Positions 12,530 to 21,863 of a stretch of 64,000 nucleotides of DNA are shown in pieces. The first letter of the stretch is position 1. Every line of letters begins with the position of its first letter. Source of the DNA: Pseudomonas sp. Irchel 3E20 (GTDB lineage: Bacteria; Pseudomonadota; Gammaproteobacteria; Pseudomonadales; Pseudomonadaceae); assembly GCF_900187645.1 (NCBI RefSeq), contig NZ_FYEE01000012.1, positions 1 to 64,000 on the forward strand. Direction: 5' to 3'. The notes below the pieces were generated by a model that saw only the letters and a list, made by a program, of their open reading frames with translations, was not told the DNA's origin and searched no databases. The translations under genes were made by a program, and so were the position numbers.

Positions 12530-14012
12530 GCAGCAACTGGTCGAGGACATTCTGTCGTTTGCGCACGACCCGTTGGGCTACGTCTGGTACGCCTTCCCGT
12601 GGGGCGAGCCGGGCACTGAGCTGGCGAACAAGACCGGGCCCCGCGATTGGCAGATCGAAGTCCTCGACTCGATAGGCAAGAAGCTCCGAGGCGGCGCCAA
12701 AGACCTGGGCGAGGTCATCCACGAAGCGGTGGCCAGCGGCCACGGCATCGGCAAGTCGGCACTAGTGTCCTGGATCATCAAGTGGTCAGTGGACACCGGC
12801 ATTGATACCCGCGGCGTGGTAACCGCGAACACCGAAACACAGCTACGAACCAAAACCTGGCCCGAGGTTGCGAAATGGAACCGGCTTTCCATCACCGCCC
12901 ACTGGTTCAGGCTGACCGCCACCGCGCTTATCAGCACCGACCCCGACCACGAAAAGAACTGGCGTATAGACGCCGTGCCTTGGTCGGAGAGCAACACCGA
13001 GGCATTCGCCGGCCTGCACAACGAAGGGCGGCGCCTGCTGCTGATCTTCGACGAGGCGTCAGCCATTGCCGACCTGGTGTGGGAAGTGGCCGAAGGAGCG
13101 CTCACCGACGAGAACACTGAAATCATATGGGCAGCCTTCGGCAACCCGACCAAGACCACCGGCCGGTTCCGCGAGTGCTTCACCCGCTACAAGCACCGCT
13201 GGAGCCATCGGCAGGTTGATAGCCGCACCGTCGAAGGCACCAACAAGACGCAGATCGCCAAGTGGCAGGCGGACTACGGCGAAGACAGCGACTTTTTCCG
13301 CATCCGTGTTCGCGGCATGTTCCCGAGGGCTTCTGAATTGCAACTGATCCCCACTGACTGGGTGGCCGAGGCCATGCGGCGCGAAGCCGTTTACGGCATG
13401 GACGACGCCCTGGTATGCGGCATCGACATTGCACGGGGCGGTATCGACAACAACGTCATTCGCTTCCGTCGCGGCCTGGATGCGCGGTCGATCCCGCCTA
13501 TCCGCATCCCAGGCAGTGAAACCCGCGACACCACCCTGTTCATCGCCCGGGTTTGCACCGCCGTGGCAGACCACCGGCCGGATGCCGTTTTTGTTGACTC
13601 GACCGGCGTCGGCGGCCCTGTTGCCGACCAACTGCGCAGGCTGATGCCTGGGGTGGTGATTATCGACGTCAACTTCGCCAGCGCAGCACCAGACCGGCAC
13701 TACGCCAACATGCGCACCTACATGTGGTGGCAGATGCGCGAAGCCATTCGGGCCGGACTGGCCATCGAGAAGAGCGCCGAGCTTGAGGCTGAGCTGACCT
13801 CGCCCGAGTACACCCACAACAGCAGCGACCAAATCGCCCTGGAGAAAAAGGACGCGATCAAAAAGCGCCTGGGCATTTCTCCGGACGACGGCGATTCGCT
13901 GGCGCTCACCTTCACCATGCCGGTGATGAAAAGCCAGTACAGCAACTACGCCGGCAGCGCTGGCGAATTCAATGGCCTCCAATCCGACTACGACCCATAC
14001 GGGGGGAACTGA
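12501..14012 (+). CDS. Terminase large subunit
   Basis: 503 residues from the GTG at 12501 (SEPVRIDLEQQLVEDI). The ATPase half has a Walker A-like SGHGIGKSALVSW (Lys85) and Walker B LLLIFDEASA (Asp184-Glu185), then IWAAFGNPTKTTGRF. The nuclease half begins near Asp309 in VCGIDIARGGIDNNVI, followed by DAVFVDSTGVGGPVADQL, an RNase-H-like acidic site. It packages DNA into procapsids. The start is uncertain because several in-frame upstream codons overlap the small subunit. Confidence 0.9.
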   Translation: MSEPVRIDLEQQLVEDILSFAHDPLGYVWYAFPWGEPGTELANKTGPRDWQIEVLDSIGKKLRGGAKDLGEVIHEAVASGHGIGKSALVSWIIKWSVDTGIDTRGVVTANTETQLRTKTWPEVAKWNRLSITAHWFRLTATALISTDPDHEKNWRIDAVPWSESNTEAFAGLHNEGRRLLLIFDEASAIADLVWEVAEGALTDENTEIIWAAFGNPTKTTGRFRECFTRYKHRWSHRQVDSRTVEGTNKTQIAKWQADYGEDSDFFRIRVRGMFPRASELQLIPTDWVAEAMRREAVYGMDDALVCGIDIARGGIDNNVIRFRRGLDARSIPPIRIPGSETRDTTLFIARVCTAVADHRPDAVFVDSTGVGGPVADQLRRLMPGVVIIDVNFASAAPDRHYANMRTYMWWQMREAIRAGLAIEKSAELEAELTSPEYTHNSSDQIALEKKDAIKKRLGISPDDGDSLALTFTMPVMKSQYSNYAGSAGEFNGLQSDYDPYGGN

Positions 14013-14013
14013 A

Positions 14014-14283
14014 ATGTGCGGCAAATCAATCAAGAAGATCGCGAACGTGGCGACCCTCGGCCTGTCCGGTGCTCTGCTGGGCAACGACAGCGCAGTGGCG
14101 CCCACCGCCGCCGCGGCCGTAGCGGCCGCTCCCACCACCAGCAGCGACTCGGTGCAGGCCTCGGTAGATGCCGAGCGTAAGCGTCGTCTTGCCGCTGCTG
14201 GCCAAGGCGGCACCATTTTGACCGGCGCGTCGGGCTTGCTGGGCGGTGCCAACACCAGCCAGAAAACCCTGCTGGGGGTGTGA
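14014..14283 (+). CDS. Small Ala-rich virion-associated protein
   Basis: 89 residues beginning MCGKSIKKIANVATLGLSGALLGND, with GGGGGG upstream of the ATG. It has an Ala/Thr/Pro linker in the middle and a Gly-rich tail (GGTILTGASGLLGGAN). Genes of this kind lie between terminase and portal in BPP-1-like and N4-unrelated podoviruses. The start MCG is shared with the internal virion protein at 22320. A structural role is inferred. Confidence 0.55.
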   Translation: MCGKSIKKIANVATLGLSGALLGNDSAVAPTAAAAVAAAPTTSSDSVQASVDAERKRRLAAAGQGGTILTGASGLLGGANTSQKTLLGV

Positions 14284-14284
14284 C

Positions 14285-15979
14285 TTGGCCGACTCTCTGC
14301 GCGAACGCCTGGAAAAGCGCCGCACCCGCCTGAAAGGCGAGCGCGACAGCAACTGGCTCCCTGAGTGGCAAGAGTTGGGCGACTTCATCAGCCCACGCTC
14401 GGGCCGCTGGAACAACACCGACACCAACAGCGGAAAGCGCCGGGACAAGAAAATCATAAACCCGCGGGCCTCGTTTGCAGCTCGCACTCTGGGCGCGGGC
14501 ATGCACACTGGCATGACCAACCCCGCCGCGCCCTGGGTCAAGTTCGGCACGCCTGACCCGGCCATGATGGATTACGCGCCGGTCAAGGCCTGGCTGTTTT
14601 CGGTCGAAAAGGCCATGCGCGAGGTAATGGCGCGGTCGAACCTCTACAGCGTGCTGCCCAACCGCTACACCGAAGAAGGCGTGTTTGGCACGGCCCCCAT
14701 GGTGGTGCTGCCGGACGATGACGATCTGCTGCGTTGTTACCCTCTGGCCGTGGGCAGCTACATGCTGGCCAACAACAGCCGCAACCAGGTAGACACGCTG
14801 TTCCGCGACTTCAAGATGACAGCGCGGCAGATGGAGCAGCAATTCGGCAAGGAGGCCATGAGCCCCACGGCGCAAACCCTTCTCACGAACAACCCTGAGG
14901 CCTGGGTCGATATCTGCCACGCCATCGAGCCGAACGAGGGGCGCGACACCAGCAAGGCCGACAACGAGAACATGCCGTTCCACTCCGTGTACTGGGAAAT
15001 GAGCGGCGACAAGGACAAGATCCTGCGCAGGTCTGGGTTCAAGACTTTTCCCGTCATGGCGCCGCGCTGGGACGTCCTGGCCGAAGACGTCTATGGCACT
15101 GGCCCTGGCTCTATGTGTATTGGCTCCACCAAGGCGGTGCAGCTCATGGAGCGCCGCAAGGCCGAAATGATAGAGAAGGGCGTGCGTCCACCAATGGGCG
15201 CCCCGGCCAGCCTCAAGAATCAGCGTGCATCAATCCTGCCGGGCAGCATCACCTACCTGAACGACATGCAGCTTGGGGCCAAGTTTGAACCCCTCTACAA
15301 CGTCAACCCTGCGTGGATCGGCCAGTTGCGCGGCGAAATCCAGGCCGACAGCGACATCATAGACACCGCGTTCTTCGTTGACCTGTTCCTGATGGTCAGC
15401 CAGATGGACAGCGTGCGCACGGCCTACGAAATCGCCACTCGCAAGGAGGAAAAGCTGCTCATGCTGGGGCCGGTGCTGGAGCGCCAGACCGATGATTTGC
15501 TTGATCCTCTGGTCGATATGCACTTCAACCAGATGCTGGAACAGTCGATCCCGCGCTGGACTGGCCTGTTGCCGGGCGCGCCGCTGATCCCGCCGCCGCC
15601 GAAGGAGCTGGTCGGCCTGGATCTGCGCATCGAGTTCACCAGCATCCTGGCCCAGGCCCAGAAGGCCATTGGCGTTTCCAGCATCGAGCGCGCCATCGGC
15701 TTCGCCGGCCAGGTGGCCACCACCACGCAGAACCCGGCTGCCCTGGACATGCTCGATTCCGATGAATGCATGCGCCAATACTTCGAGCTGATCGGCACCC
15801 CGCCAACCATGGTTCGGGCAGACGACGCCGTTGCCGAGATCCGTGAGCAGCGCGCCAAGGCTGAACAGCAGGCGCAGATGCAGCAGCAACTGGGCAGTGT
15901 CATCGAGGGCGTCAAGACCCTCAGTCAGGCCGACACCGGCGGCGATAACGCCCTCACTCAGCTTGCCGGGGCAGTGTAA
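14285..15979 (+). CDS. Portal (head-tail connector) protein
   Basis: 564 residues from the TTG at 14285 (LADSLRERLEKRRTRLKGERDSNWLPEWQELGDFISPRSGRW). The opening and the downstream GMTNPAAPWVKF, ANNSRNQVDTLFRDFKMTARQMEQQF and QMDSVRTAYEIATRKEEKLLMLGPVLER are hallmarks of the podovirus T7-like head-tail connector family. It forms the dodecameric DNA gate at the capsid vertex. The upstream ATG at 14246 is in frame but overlaps the preceding gene and lacks a good ribosome site. Confidence 0.9.
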   Translation: MADSLRERLEKRRTRLKGERDSNWLPEWQELGDFISPRSGRWNNTDTNSGKRRDKKIINPRASFAARTLGAGMHTGMTNPAAPWVKFGTPDPAMMDYAPVKAWLFSVEKAMREVMARSNLYSVLPNRYTEEGVFGTAPMVVLPDDDDLLRCYPLAVGSYMLANNSRNQVDTLFRDFKMTARQMEQQFGKEAMSPTAQTLLTNNPEAWVDICHAIEPNEGRDTSKADNENMPFHSVYWEMSGDKDKILRRSGFKTFPVMAPRWDVLAEDVYGTGPGSMCIGSTKAVQLMERRKAEMIEKGVRPPMGAPASLKNQRASILPGSITYLNDMQLGAKFEPLYNVNPAWIGQLRGEIQADSDIIDTAFFVDLFLMVSQMDSVRTAYEIATRKEEKLLMLGPVLERQTDDLLDPLVDMHFNQMLEQSIPRWTGLLPGAPLIPPPPKELVGLDLRIEFTSILAQAQKAIGVSSIERAIGFAGQVATTTQNPAALDMLDSDECMRQYFELIGTPPTMVRADDAVAEIREQRAKAEQQAQMQQQLGSVIEGVKTLSQADTGGDNALTQLAGAV

Positions 15980-16275
15980 TGACCGATCAGCAGAAACCCA
16001 CCGAGCAGGAATTGCAGGACATCGCTGACTTCAAGTGGCTGATGGGGGATCACCGTGGGCGCCGCTTCATGTGGCGAACCATGGGAAGGCTCAGGCTGTT
16101 TGAGCCATCGATAGGGCTCACGGATTCCATCACCAACTTCAACGAAGGCCAGCGCAATGCTGGCCTTCTTCTTTTAAGCCAGGTCAATGACCTGACTCCA
16201 GCGATGTACGCGGTCATGGCGGCGGAGAACGCGCCACAGCCGATTGATGAGCAACCCCAGGAGACTGATGAATGA
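15979..16275 (+). CDS. Bbp19-like phage protein
   Basis: 98 residues. The segment FKWLMGDHRGRRFMWRTMGRLRLFEPSIGLTDSITNFNEGQRNAGLLLLSQV is the conserved core of the Bbp19 family, named from Bordetella phage BPP-1. It links the portal and scaffold genes. Function not established. Its start overlaps the portal stop (TAATG). Confidence 0.75.
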   Translation: MTDQQKPTEQELQDIADFKWLMGDHRGRRFMWRTMGRLRLFEPSIGLTDSITNFNEGQRNAGLLLLSQVNDLTPAMYAVMAAENAPQPIDEQPQETDE

Positions 16276-16988
16276 GCGCTTTGATGATGAAACTGCTTGG
16301 CCGCGTGCTGATGAATGAGGCGGGCGATGGTGGCGAAGGCTCGGCGCCAGCCCCCGCCGCTGCGCCAACCCCGGCAGCGGCTCCAGATGCAACCGTGCTG
16401 ACCCCGGCTGCTGCCGCACCAACACCGGCCGCCGCCGAAACCAAAACCCCTGAACAGATCCAGCAGGAAGCGGACGCAGCGAAATCCAAGACCGACGCCG
16501 AAGCCAAGAGCGCTGGCGCGCCCGAGGCCTACACCGACTTCACCCTGGCGGATGGCGTGGAGATGGATGCCGGCACCTTGGACTCGTTCAAGGGCCTGGC
16601 TAAGGAGTTGAACATCTCCCAGGAATCAGCCCAGAAGCTGATCGACCTGCAAAGCGCTCTGGCCACCAAGCAGGTCGAGGACATGCAGGCCGCCGTGGTC
16701 AAGCAGTCCCAGGACTGGGCAGCCGAGGTCAAGAGCGACCCCGAGCTCGGCGGCGCGAACTACGACAAGAGCGTAGCCAGCGCCGTCAAGGTCATCCAGG
16801 CCTTCGGCGACCCGCAGCTTTCCGAGCTGCTAAATGCGTCCGGCCTGGGCAATCACCCGGCGCTGTTCAAGTTCTGCCACCGCATCAGCGGGGCTATCTC
16901 GGAGGACAAGTTCGTCCTGCCGGGTAGCCAGACCGGAGCCGAGCGCAAATCGAACGAAGAAGTGTTCTACGGCAATAGCAAGTCTTAA
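16272..16988 (+). CDS. Likely scaffold/head assembly protein
   Basis: 238 residues. An Ala/Pro-rich N-terminus (residues 22-60, APAPAAAPTPAAAP and the like) and an acidic helical middle (LDSFKGLAKELNISQESAQKLIDLQSALATKQVEDMQ) precede a short C-terminus (FCHRISGAISEDKFVLPG). This pattern and its place directly before the major capsid gene fit a scaffold protein. Overlaps the Bbp19-like gene by 4 bases (ATGA). Confidence 0.72.
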   Translation: MSALMMKLLGRVLMNEAGDGGEGSAPAPAAAPTPAAAPDATVLTPAAAAPTPAAAETKTPEQIQQEADAAKSKTDAEAKSAGAPEAYTDFTLADGVEMDAGTLDSFKGLAKELNISQESAQKLIDLQSALATKQVEDMQAAVVKQSQDWAAEVKSDPELGGANYDKSVASAVKVIQAFGDPQLSELLNASGLGNHPALFKFCHRISGAISEDKFVLPGSQTGAERKSNEEVFYGNSKS

Positions 16989-17009
16989 CCCCCTACGGAG
17001 TAACAACGC

Positions 17010-18002
17010 ATGGCTACCATTGCAAATACCGCCGTCACTTTGGCGGACTGGGCGAAGCGTCAAGATCCAGACAGCAAGCAGGCTCGCATCGTCGAAATGC
17101 TGGATCAGACGAATGAAATCCTCACCGACATGCTCTGGCTGGAAGGCAACTTGCCTACTGGTCACCGCACTACGGCGCGCACCGGCCTACCAACGGGCAC
17201 CTGGCGCGCGCTCAACGGTGGTATCGCCACTGGCAAGTCCACCACGGCACAGATCGACGAAACCTGCGCAATGTTGGAAAACCTCGGCGTGGTCGACGTG
17301 GCTCTGGCTGAGCTGAACGGCAACACTGCAGCTTTCCGTCTTTCGGAAAACTCGGCGTTCATTGAAGGCATGAACCAAGACATGGCCGCCGGCCTGTTCT
17401 ACAACAACGATGCGCTTGCGCCAGCTCAGTTCCTGGGTATGGCTCCGCGCTACAGCGACAGCACCGCCAAGAACGGCAAGAACATCATCAAGATGGGCGG
17501 TTCCGGCGCTGATAACACCTCGATCTGGCTCATAGTCTGGGGCGATCAGTGCGTTCACGGTATCTATCCGAAGGGCTCCAAGGCCGGCATCGAGCACAAC
17601 GATATGGGCATTGAACTTGTGGATGATGGCACCGGAAAGAAATTCCGCGCTTATCGCGATCACTACAAATGGGTTCCTGGTATCTCCCTGCGCGACTGGC
17701 GCTACGCGGTTCGCATTTGCAACATCGATGTTTCCGACTTGATCGCGGACACCGATGGCACCAGCGTGAAAATCATCGAAGCGATGATTCGTGCAGTGCA
17801 CCGCATCCCGAACCTGAAAATGGGTCGAGCCGCGTTCTACATGAACCGCACCATTGCCGAGTGCCTCGACATTCAGGCGATGAACAAGAAAAACGTCCAG
17901 CTCAAGATCCAGGAGTATGACGGCGAGTTCATCACCAGCCTGCGCGGCGTTCCTTTTCGCACCGTCGACGCCCTGCTCAACACCGAAGCGCCAGTGGTTT
18001 AA
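17010..18002 (+). CDS. Major capsid protein, BPP-1 Bbp17-like
   Basis: 330 residues starting MATIANTAVTLADWAKRQDPDSKQARIVEMLDQTNEILTDMLWLEG. This start, the following ALNGGIATGKSTTAQIDETCAMLENLG and the end FITSLRGVPFRTVDALLNTEAP are typical of the HK97-fold major capsid protein of BPP-1-type podoviruses. BPP-1 Bbp17 is known to use a non-permuted variant of that fold. The length agrees. The next gene encodes the matching cement protein. Confidence 0.85.
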   Translation: MATIANTAVTLADWAKRQDPDSKQARIVEMLDQTNEILTDMLWLEGNLPTGHRTTARTGLPTGTWRALNGGIATGKSTTAQIDETCAMLENLGVVDVALAELNGNTAAFRLSENSAFIEGMNQDMAAGLFYNNDALAPAQFLGMAPRYSDSTAKNGKNIIKMGGSGADNTSIWLIVWGDQCVHGIYPKGSKAGIEHNDMGIELVDDGTGKKFRAYRDHYKWVPGISLRDWRYAVRICNIDVSDLIADTDGTSVKIIEAMIRAVHRIPNLKMGRAAFYMNRTIAECLDIQAMNKKNVQLKIQEYDGEFITSLRGVPFRTVDALLNTEAPVV

Positions 18003-18037
18003 GGCTGCTGACCCTCTCGCTCATTGGAGATCGAAAC

Positions 18038-18478
18038 ATGATTACCGACAGACTGAACACGTTCAGCAACGCCCAGGTTGTCACCGCCACCGCGGCGTCG
18101 ACGGACGTCCTTGATCTTGGGCCACTGACCCACGGCAATACCCGTCGCGATATCGGCGCTGGCGAGCCGATCTACCTTGTGGTGGCTGCTCTCACTGCTG
18201 CCGCCGCTGCTGGCGCTGCAACCACCAACATCCAGTTGCAGACCAGCGACAACAACAGCACCTGGGTGACGTTGTTTGATTCCGGTCCCCTGGCCCTGGC
18301 CGACCTTCCTGCCGGCGCTCGCCCGGTACAAGTGGCTGTTCCTCGCGGTGTGCGTCGCTACCTGCGCGTGAACTACCTCATTGGTACGGGCCCGCTGACT
18401 GCCGGCAGCTTCTGGGCTGGCTTGGTCAAAGATGTACAGGACAACACCAAGTACGCCAGCGGATTCACGCTCGGTTAA
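18038..18478 (+). CDS. Capsid cement protein, Bbp16-like
   Basis: 146 residues. MITDRLNTFSNAQVVTATAASTDVLDLGPL followed by DIGAGEPIYLVVAALTAAAAAGAATTNIQLQTSDNNSTWVTL is the jelly-roll pattern of the Bbp16 cement family, which stabilises BPP-1-like capsids. Located directly after the major capsid gene, as in that phage. Confidence 0.82.
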   Translation: MITDRLNTFSNAQVVTATAASTDVLDLGPLTHGNTRRDIGAGEPIYLVVAALTAAAAAGAATTNIQLQTSDNNSTWVTLFDSGPLALADLPAGARPVQVAVPRGVRRYLRVNYLIGTGPLTAGSFWAGLVKDVQDNTKYASGFTLG

Positions 18479-18488
18479 GGGGTAGAGC

Positions 18489-18866
18489 ATGCAAGTTACA
18501 GCGAAAGATCGCGGTTTTTACGACAATGGCATCAAGGATGTTGGGGACACGTTCATTCTCAGCGAGAAAGAACACTTCAGCGAAAACTGGATGGTGTCTG
18601 GCGCCATTGCCCCAGCCAAGGACGTTCAGACCTTCACTGGCTACGTTGCGGTTCGCGGCGCCGCCGGCAAGTTCGTCGTCAAGGACGCGGCAGGGCAGAT
18701 GGTCGGCACCTTCACTGGTAACAAGGCCGAGGCAGAAGCGGAAGCTGTTCGCCTGAATGCTGGCGGCGCAATCACGCCAACCCAGGGCACCACTCAGCAG
18801 GACGCTGACAGCACCGGCGGCACGGTCAATGACTCAGGCAACAACAACGGACTGCCAGACGCCTGA
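18489..18866 (+). CDS. Hypothetical phage structural-region protein
   Basis: 125 residues. A beta-rich N-terminal part (MQVTAKDRGFYDNGIKDVGDTFILSEKEHFSENWMV) is followed by a segment KFVVKDAAGQMVGTFTGNKAEAEAEAVRLNA and a Gly/Asn-rich disordered tail. It may be a minor head protein. No clear family. A strong hairpin terminator follows. Confidence 0.6.
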   Translation: MQVTAKDRGFYDNGIKDVGDTFILSEKEHFSENWMVSGAIAPAKDVQTFTGYVAVRGAAGKFVVKDAAGQMVGTFTGNKAEAEAEAVRLNAGGAITPTQGTTQQDADSTGGTVNDSGNNNGLPDA

Positions 18867-18883
18867 CCAACAGCAACTCCCTC

Positions 18884-18904
18884 AAGGGCCCTTCGGGGCC
18901 CTTT
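18884..18904 (+). terminator. Hairpin terminator between head and tail genes
   Basis: AAGGGCCC, loop TTCG and GGGCCCTT form a perfect 8-bp stem followed by TTTCTC. It probably reduces transcription from the abundant head genes into the tail genes, unless Q-modified polymerase passes it. Confidence 0.75.
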
Positions 18905-18924
18905 CTCATTTCTGAGGTCCCCGA

Positions 18925-19524
18925 ATGTCGAGCGATATCGAAATCTGCAACATCGCGCTTTCGCGGGTTGCCCACACCAGCCCGATTGTCTCGTTCAGCG
19001 AGCGCAGTAAGGAGGCCGAGCTATGCAAGGTTCTCTACGCGCCCATGCGTGAGCTGGTGCTGAAAGGCTTCCCGTGGCCGTTTGCTGAATCGACCGTCAC
19101 CCTTGCCGACATTGGGAGCCCCGCGCCGGGCTGGGCGTTCCGCTACCGCTATCCGGCTGAATGCCTGGCGGTGCGCGAGATCATCCTGCCGGGCTGGCGC
19201 CGAGCGCCCACCGCCGACATGCAGATCCCTTTCAAGGTCGGCTATGACGCCGGCGGCCGGGTGATTCACACGGATCAGCCAGAGGCTGCTGTGCGCTTCA
19301 CGTTCCGCGTCGAGGACTCGACGTTCTTCGATGCGCTGTTTGCTGATGCCCTGGCGTGGCGCCTGGGCCAGGAGCTGGCCTTGCCGCTATCGTCCAAGCC
19401 AGACCTACAGCAGTTCTGCAAGCAGGGCTACGCCGAGGCACTGACCGTGGCCCAGGGCGCAGCCTTTGAGGAGTCGCGGGACGATCCAGAGCCCGAATCA
19501 GAATTCGTGACGGTGCGCTCATGA
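18925..19524 (+). CDS. Tail tubular protein A-like (T7 gp11-type)
   Basis: 199 residues (MSSDIEICNIALSRVAHTSPIVSFSERSKEAELCKVLYAPMRELVLKGFPWPFA). The phrase IEICNxAL...LYxxxRxxxLxxxPWxFA defines the tail tubular A/gatekeeper family of short-tailed phages, followed by RYPAECLAVREI. It forms the ring under the portal. Its stop overlaps the start of the tail tubular B gene. Confidence 0.88.
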   Translation: MSSDIEICNIALSRVAHTSPIVSFSERSKEAELCKVLYAPMRELVLKGFPWPFAESTVTLADIGSPAPGWAFRYRYPAECLAVREIILPGWRRAPTADMQIPFKVGYDAGGRVIHTDQPEAAVRFTFRVEDSTFFDALFADALAWRLGQELALPLSSKPDLQQFCKQGYAEALTVAQGAAFEESRDDPEPESEFVTVRS

Positions 19525-21863
19525 GCGGCGTGCTGCAACCGACCTTCGCCGCTGGCGAACTGTCGCCCTCCGCCAGTGCCCGTACCGACATCGCCCGCTA
19601 TTACACGGGACTGAAGACGTGCCGCAACTTCATGGTCATGCCCTACGGCGGCGTACGTAACCGCCCCGGCACCAAGTTTGTGTGCGAGGTGGAGAACTCC
19701 AACAAGCTGACGCGCCTGATCCCGTTCCAGTTCAATGACCAGCAAACCTACATCTTGCAGTTTGGCGACCTGCAAACCCGGTTCATCAAGGATGGCGGAC
19801 AGATCCTGTTCAGCGCCCCGCCCTACGAGGGGCTGCCGGTTCAGGTGGCCTTGCCGTACACCCAGTACGACCTGAAACAGATCAACTACACCCAGTCGGC
19901 GGACGTGATGACGCTGGCGCACCCGGGGTACAAGCCCCGCGAGCTGGGGCGGTTTGCCCACGACAACTGGGTTACTGCCGAAATCAGCCTGGCCCCGCGC
20001 ATCCCGCCGCCAGCATCGGCCACCGCCACCCCCGTGACTGGTACCGGGGCCAAGCAGGTCTGGCGTTACCAGATCACGGCGGTAATGGATGACGGCAACA
20101 GCCTGGACGAGTCCTTGCCTGTCACGTCGAATACCGTGGAGGTCTTTGCAGACACCGCGGCGGCGACGATCACGTGGCCAGCGGTGGTTGGCGCCACTTA
20201 CTACATCGTCTACAAGGACAACGCCGGGGCCGGGATCTACGGCTTTATCGGGCGCGCCACCGAACTGAGCTTCACCGACCGAAACATTGTCGCCACCAAG
20301 ACCGACACGCCGCCAAACGGAAATGACCCGTTCGTGGGCGTGGGCAACTACCCGGGCTGCGTGGGCTATTACCAGCAGCGCCTGGTGTTCGCTGGTAGCG
20401 ATCTGAACCCCCAAACGGTCTGGATGAGCAAGACCGGCCTGTTTAAAAACTTCGGGTTTTCGGTGCCGAACAAGGACGACGACTCGATCACCTTCACCAT
20501 CGCCAGCCGCGAAGTGAACCGGATGCGTCACTTGCTGGGCCTGCGCAAGCTGCTGGGCCTTACCAATGGCGGGGAATGGACATTCACAGGCTCCGATACC
20601 GGGCTTACCGCCAAAACCATTCAGGCCAGCCAGGAGGGCTATGACGGTTCCGCGCTGATTCCGCCCGTGGTGGTGGGCAACAGCGCCGTATACGTCCAGG
20701 CCCGGGGCAGTCGGGTGTCGTCGTTTGGCTACTCGCTTGAATCTGACGGCTTTGCGGCGGATGACCTGACAATTTTCAGCGCACACCTGTTCCGTGGGCA
20801 TGAGCTGACCAGCGTGGCATATCAGAAAATCCCTGACTCGATTGTCTGGTATGTGCGCGATGACGGCGTATTGCTTGGTATGACCTATCTGCCAGAGCAG
20901 CAGCTTGTGGGCTGGCACCGCCACGACACGGACGGGTTCGTTGAATCCATTGCCTGCATCCCAGAGGGCCAGGAGGACGCGCTCTATATGGTGGTGCGCC
21001 GCTACATCAACGGCGTGCAAAAGCGCTACGTCGAACGCATGGCCACGCGCCAAGTGCGGGCTATTGAGGATGCTTTCTTTGTGGATTGCGGCCTGAGCTA
21101 TGACGGGAGAAACGCCGACCCAAGTAAAACCCTGCGCCTGACCGGCGGGACAAACTGGCTGTTCCCAGAGGTTGTGACCATCACTGCCGAGGGGCATGCG
21201 CCGTTTGTGCCCGAGAGCGTGGGCGCCGAGTATTCGATAACCCGTACTATCACCGACGCGAACGGCGACACCGCCACGGATATTGTCCGGCTCCAGGTGG
21301 TTCAGTATTTCAATGCAGGCTCCGTGACAGCCAAGCTGCTGGTCGTGTGTCCGGCAACATTGCGCAACACGCCTGTTTCTACCTGGGCCCGCCAGGCCAG
21401 AACAATCAGCGGCCTGGGCCACCTGGAAGGGAAAACGGTTTCCATCCTTGCCGATGGCAGCGTGCATCCGCAACTGGTCGTCCAGGGCGGCACCATCGTG
21501 TTGCAGGAAGCCGCGGGCGTTGCGCACGTTGGCCTGCCGTACAACTCCGACATGGAGACCCTCGATCTGGAGTTGAAAAACGCCAACGAAACCGTGCTCG
21601 ACAAGAAGATTGCCGTCACATCGCTGACTGTCATGGTCGAGGAGTCGCGCGGGGTCATGGCCGGGAAGGACAAGAATAGCCTCTATAAGGAGAAAACCTC
21701 CCGCAACGCCTACGAGCCACCACTTGAGTCGATAACCGGCCAGGTCGAAATCTCCATATCGAACAACTGGCAGGGCAAGGGTCGAGTGTTCATTCGCCAG
21801 TCCGACCCTCTGCCGCTGACCGTGCTGGCCGTCATCCCAGAGGTGACCATCGGTGGCCGCTGA
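19521..21863 (+). CDS. Tail tubular protein B-like (nozzle, T7 gp12-type)
   Basis: 780 residues beginning MSGVLQPTFAAGELSPSASARTDIARYYTGLKTCRNFMVMPYGGVRNRPGTKFVCEV. This is the signature of the gp12-type nozzle protein of podoviruses. Beta-rich repeats, a CVGYYQQRLVFAGSD segment and SDGFAADDLTIFSAHLFRGHELTSVAYQKIPDSIVWYVRDDGVLLGMTY follow. It forms the tail tip through which DNA passes. A 823-codon open frame on the opposite strand here is only a shadow of its GC-rich codons. Confidence 0.9.
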   Translation: MSGVLQPTFAAGELSPSASARTDIARYYTGLKTCRNFMVMPYGGVRNRPGTKFVCEVENSNKLTRLIPFQFNDQQTYILQFGDLQTRFIKDGGQILFSAPPYEGLPVQVALPYTQYDLKQINYTQSADVMTLAHPGYKPRELGRFAHDNWVTAEISLAPRIPPPASATATPVTGTGAKQVWRYQITAVMDDGNSLDESLPVTSNTVEVFADTAAATITWPAVVGATYYIVYKDNAGAGIYGFIGRATELSFTDRNIVATKTDTPPNGNDPFVGVGNYPGCVGYYQQRLVFAGSDLNPQTVWMSKTGLFKNFGFSVPNKDDDSITFTIASREVNRMRHLLGLRKLLGLTNGGEWTFTGSDTGLTAKTIQASQEGYDGSALIPPVVVGNSAVYVQARGSRVSSFGYSLESDGFAADDLTIFSAHLFRGHELTSVAYQKIPDSIVWYVRDDGVLLGMTYLPEQQLVGWHRHDTDGFVESIACIPEGQEDALYMVVRRYINGVQKRYVERMATRQVRAIEDAFFVDCGLSYDGRNADPSKTLRLTGGTNWLFPEVVTITAEGHAPFVPESVGAEYSITRTITDANGDTATDIVRLQVVQYFNAGSVTAKLLVVCPATLRNTPVSTWARQARTISGLGHLEGKTVSILADGSVHPQLVVQGGTIVLQEAAGVAHVGLPYNSDMETLDLELKNANETVLDKKIAVTSLTVMVEESRGVMAGKDKNSLYKEKTSRNAYEPPLESITGQVEISISNNWQGKGRVFIRQSDPLPLTVLAVIPEVTIGGR

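Noticed and set aside
13059..14255. A 398-codon minus-strand open frame
   Set aside because: Shadow of the terminase large subunit and the following small gene; no ribosome site or family resemblance.
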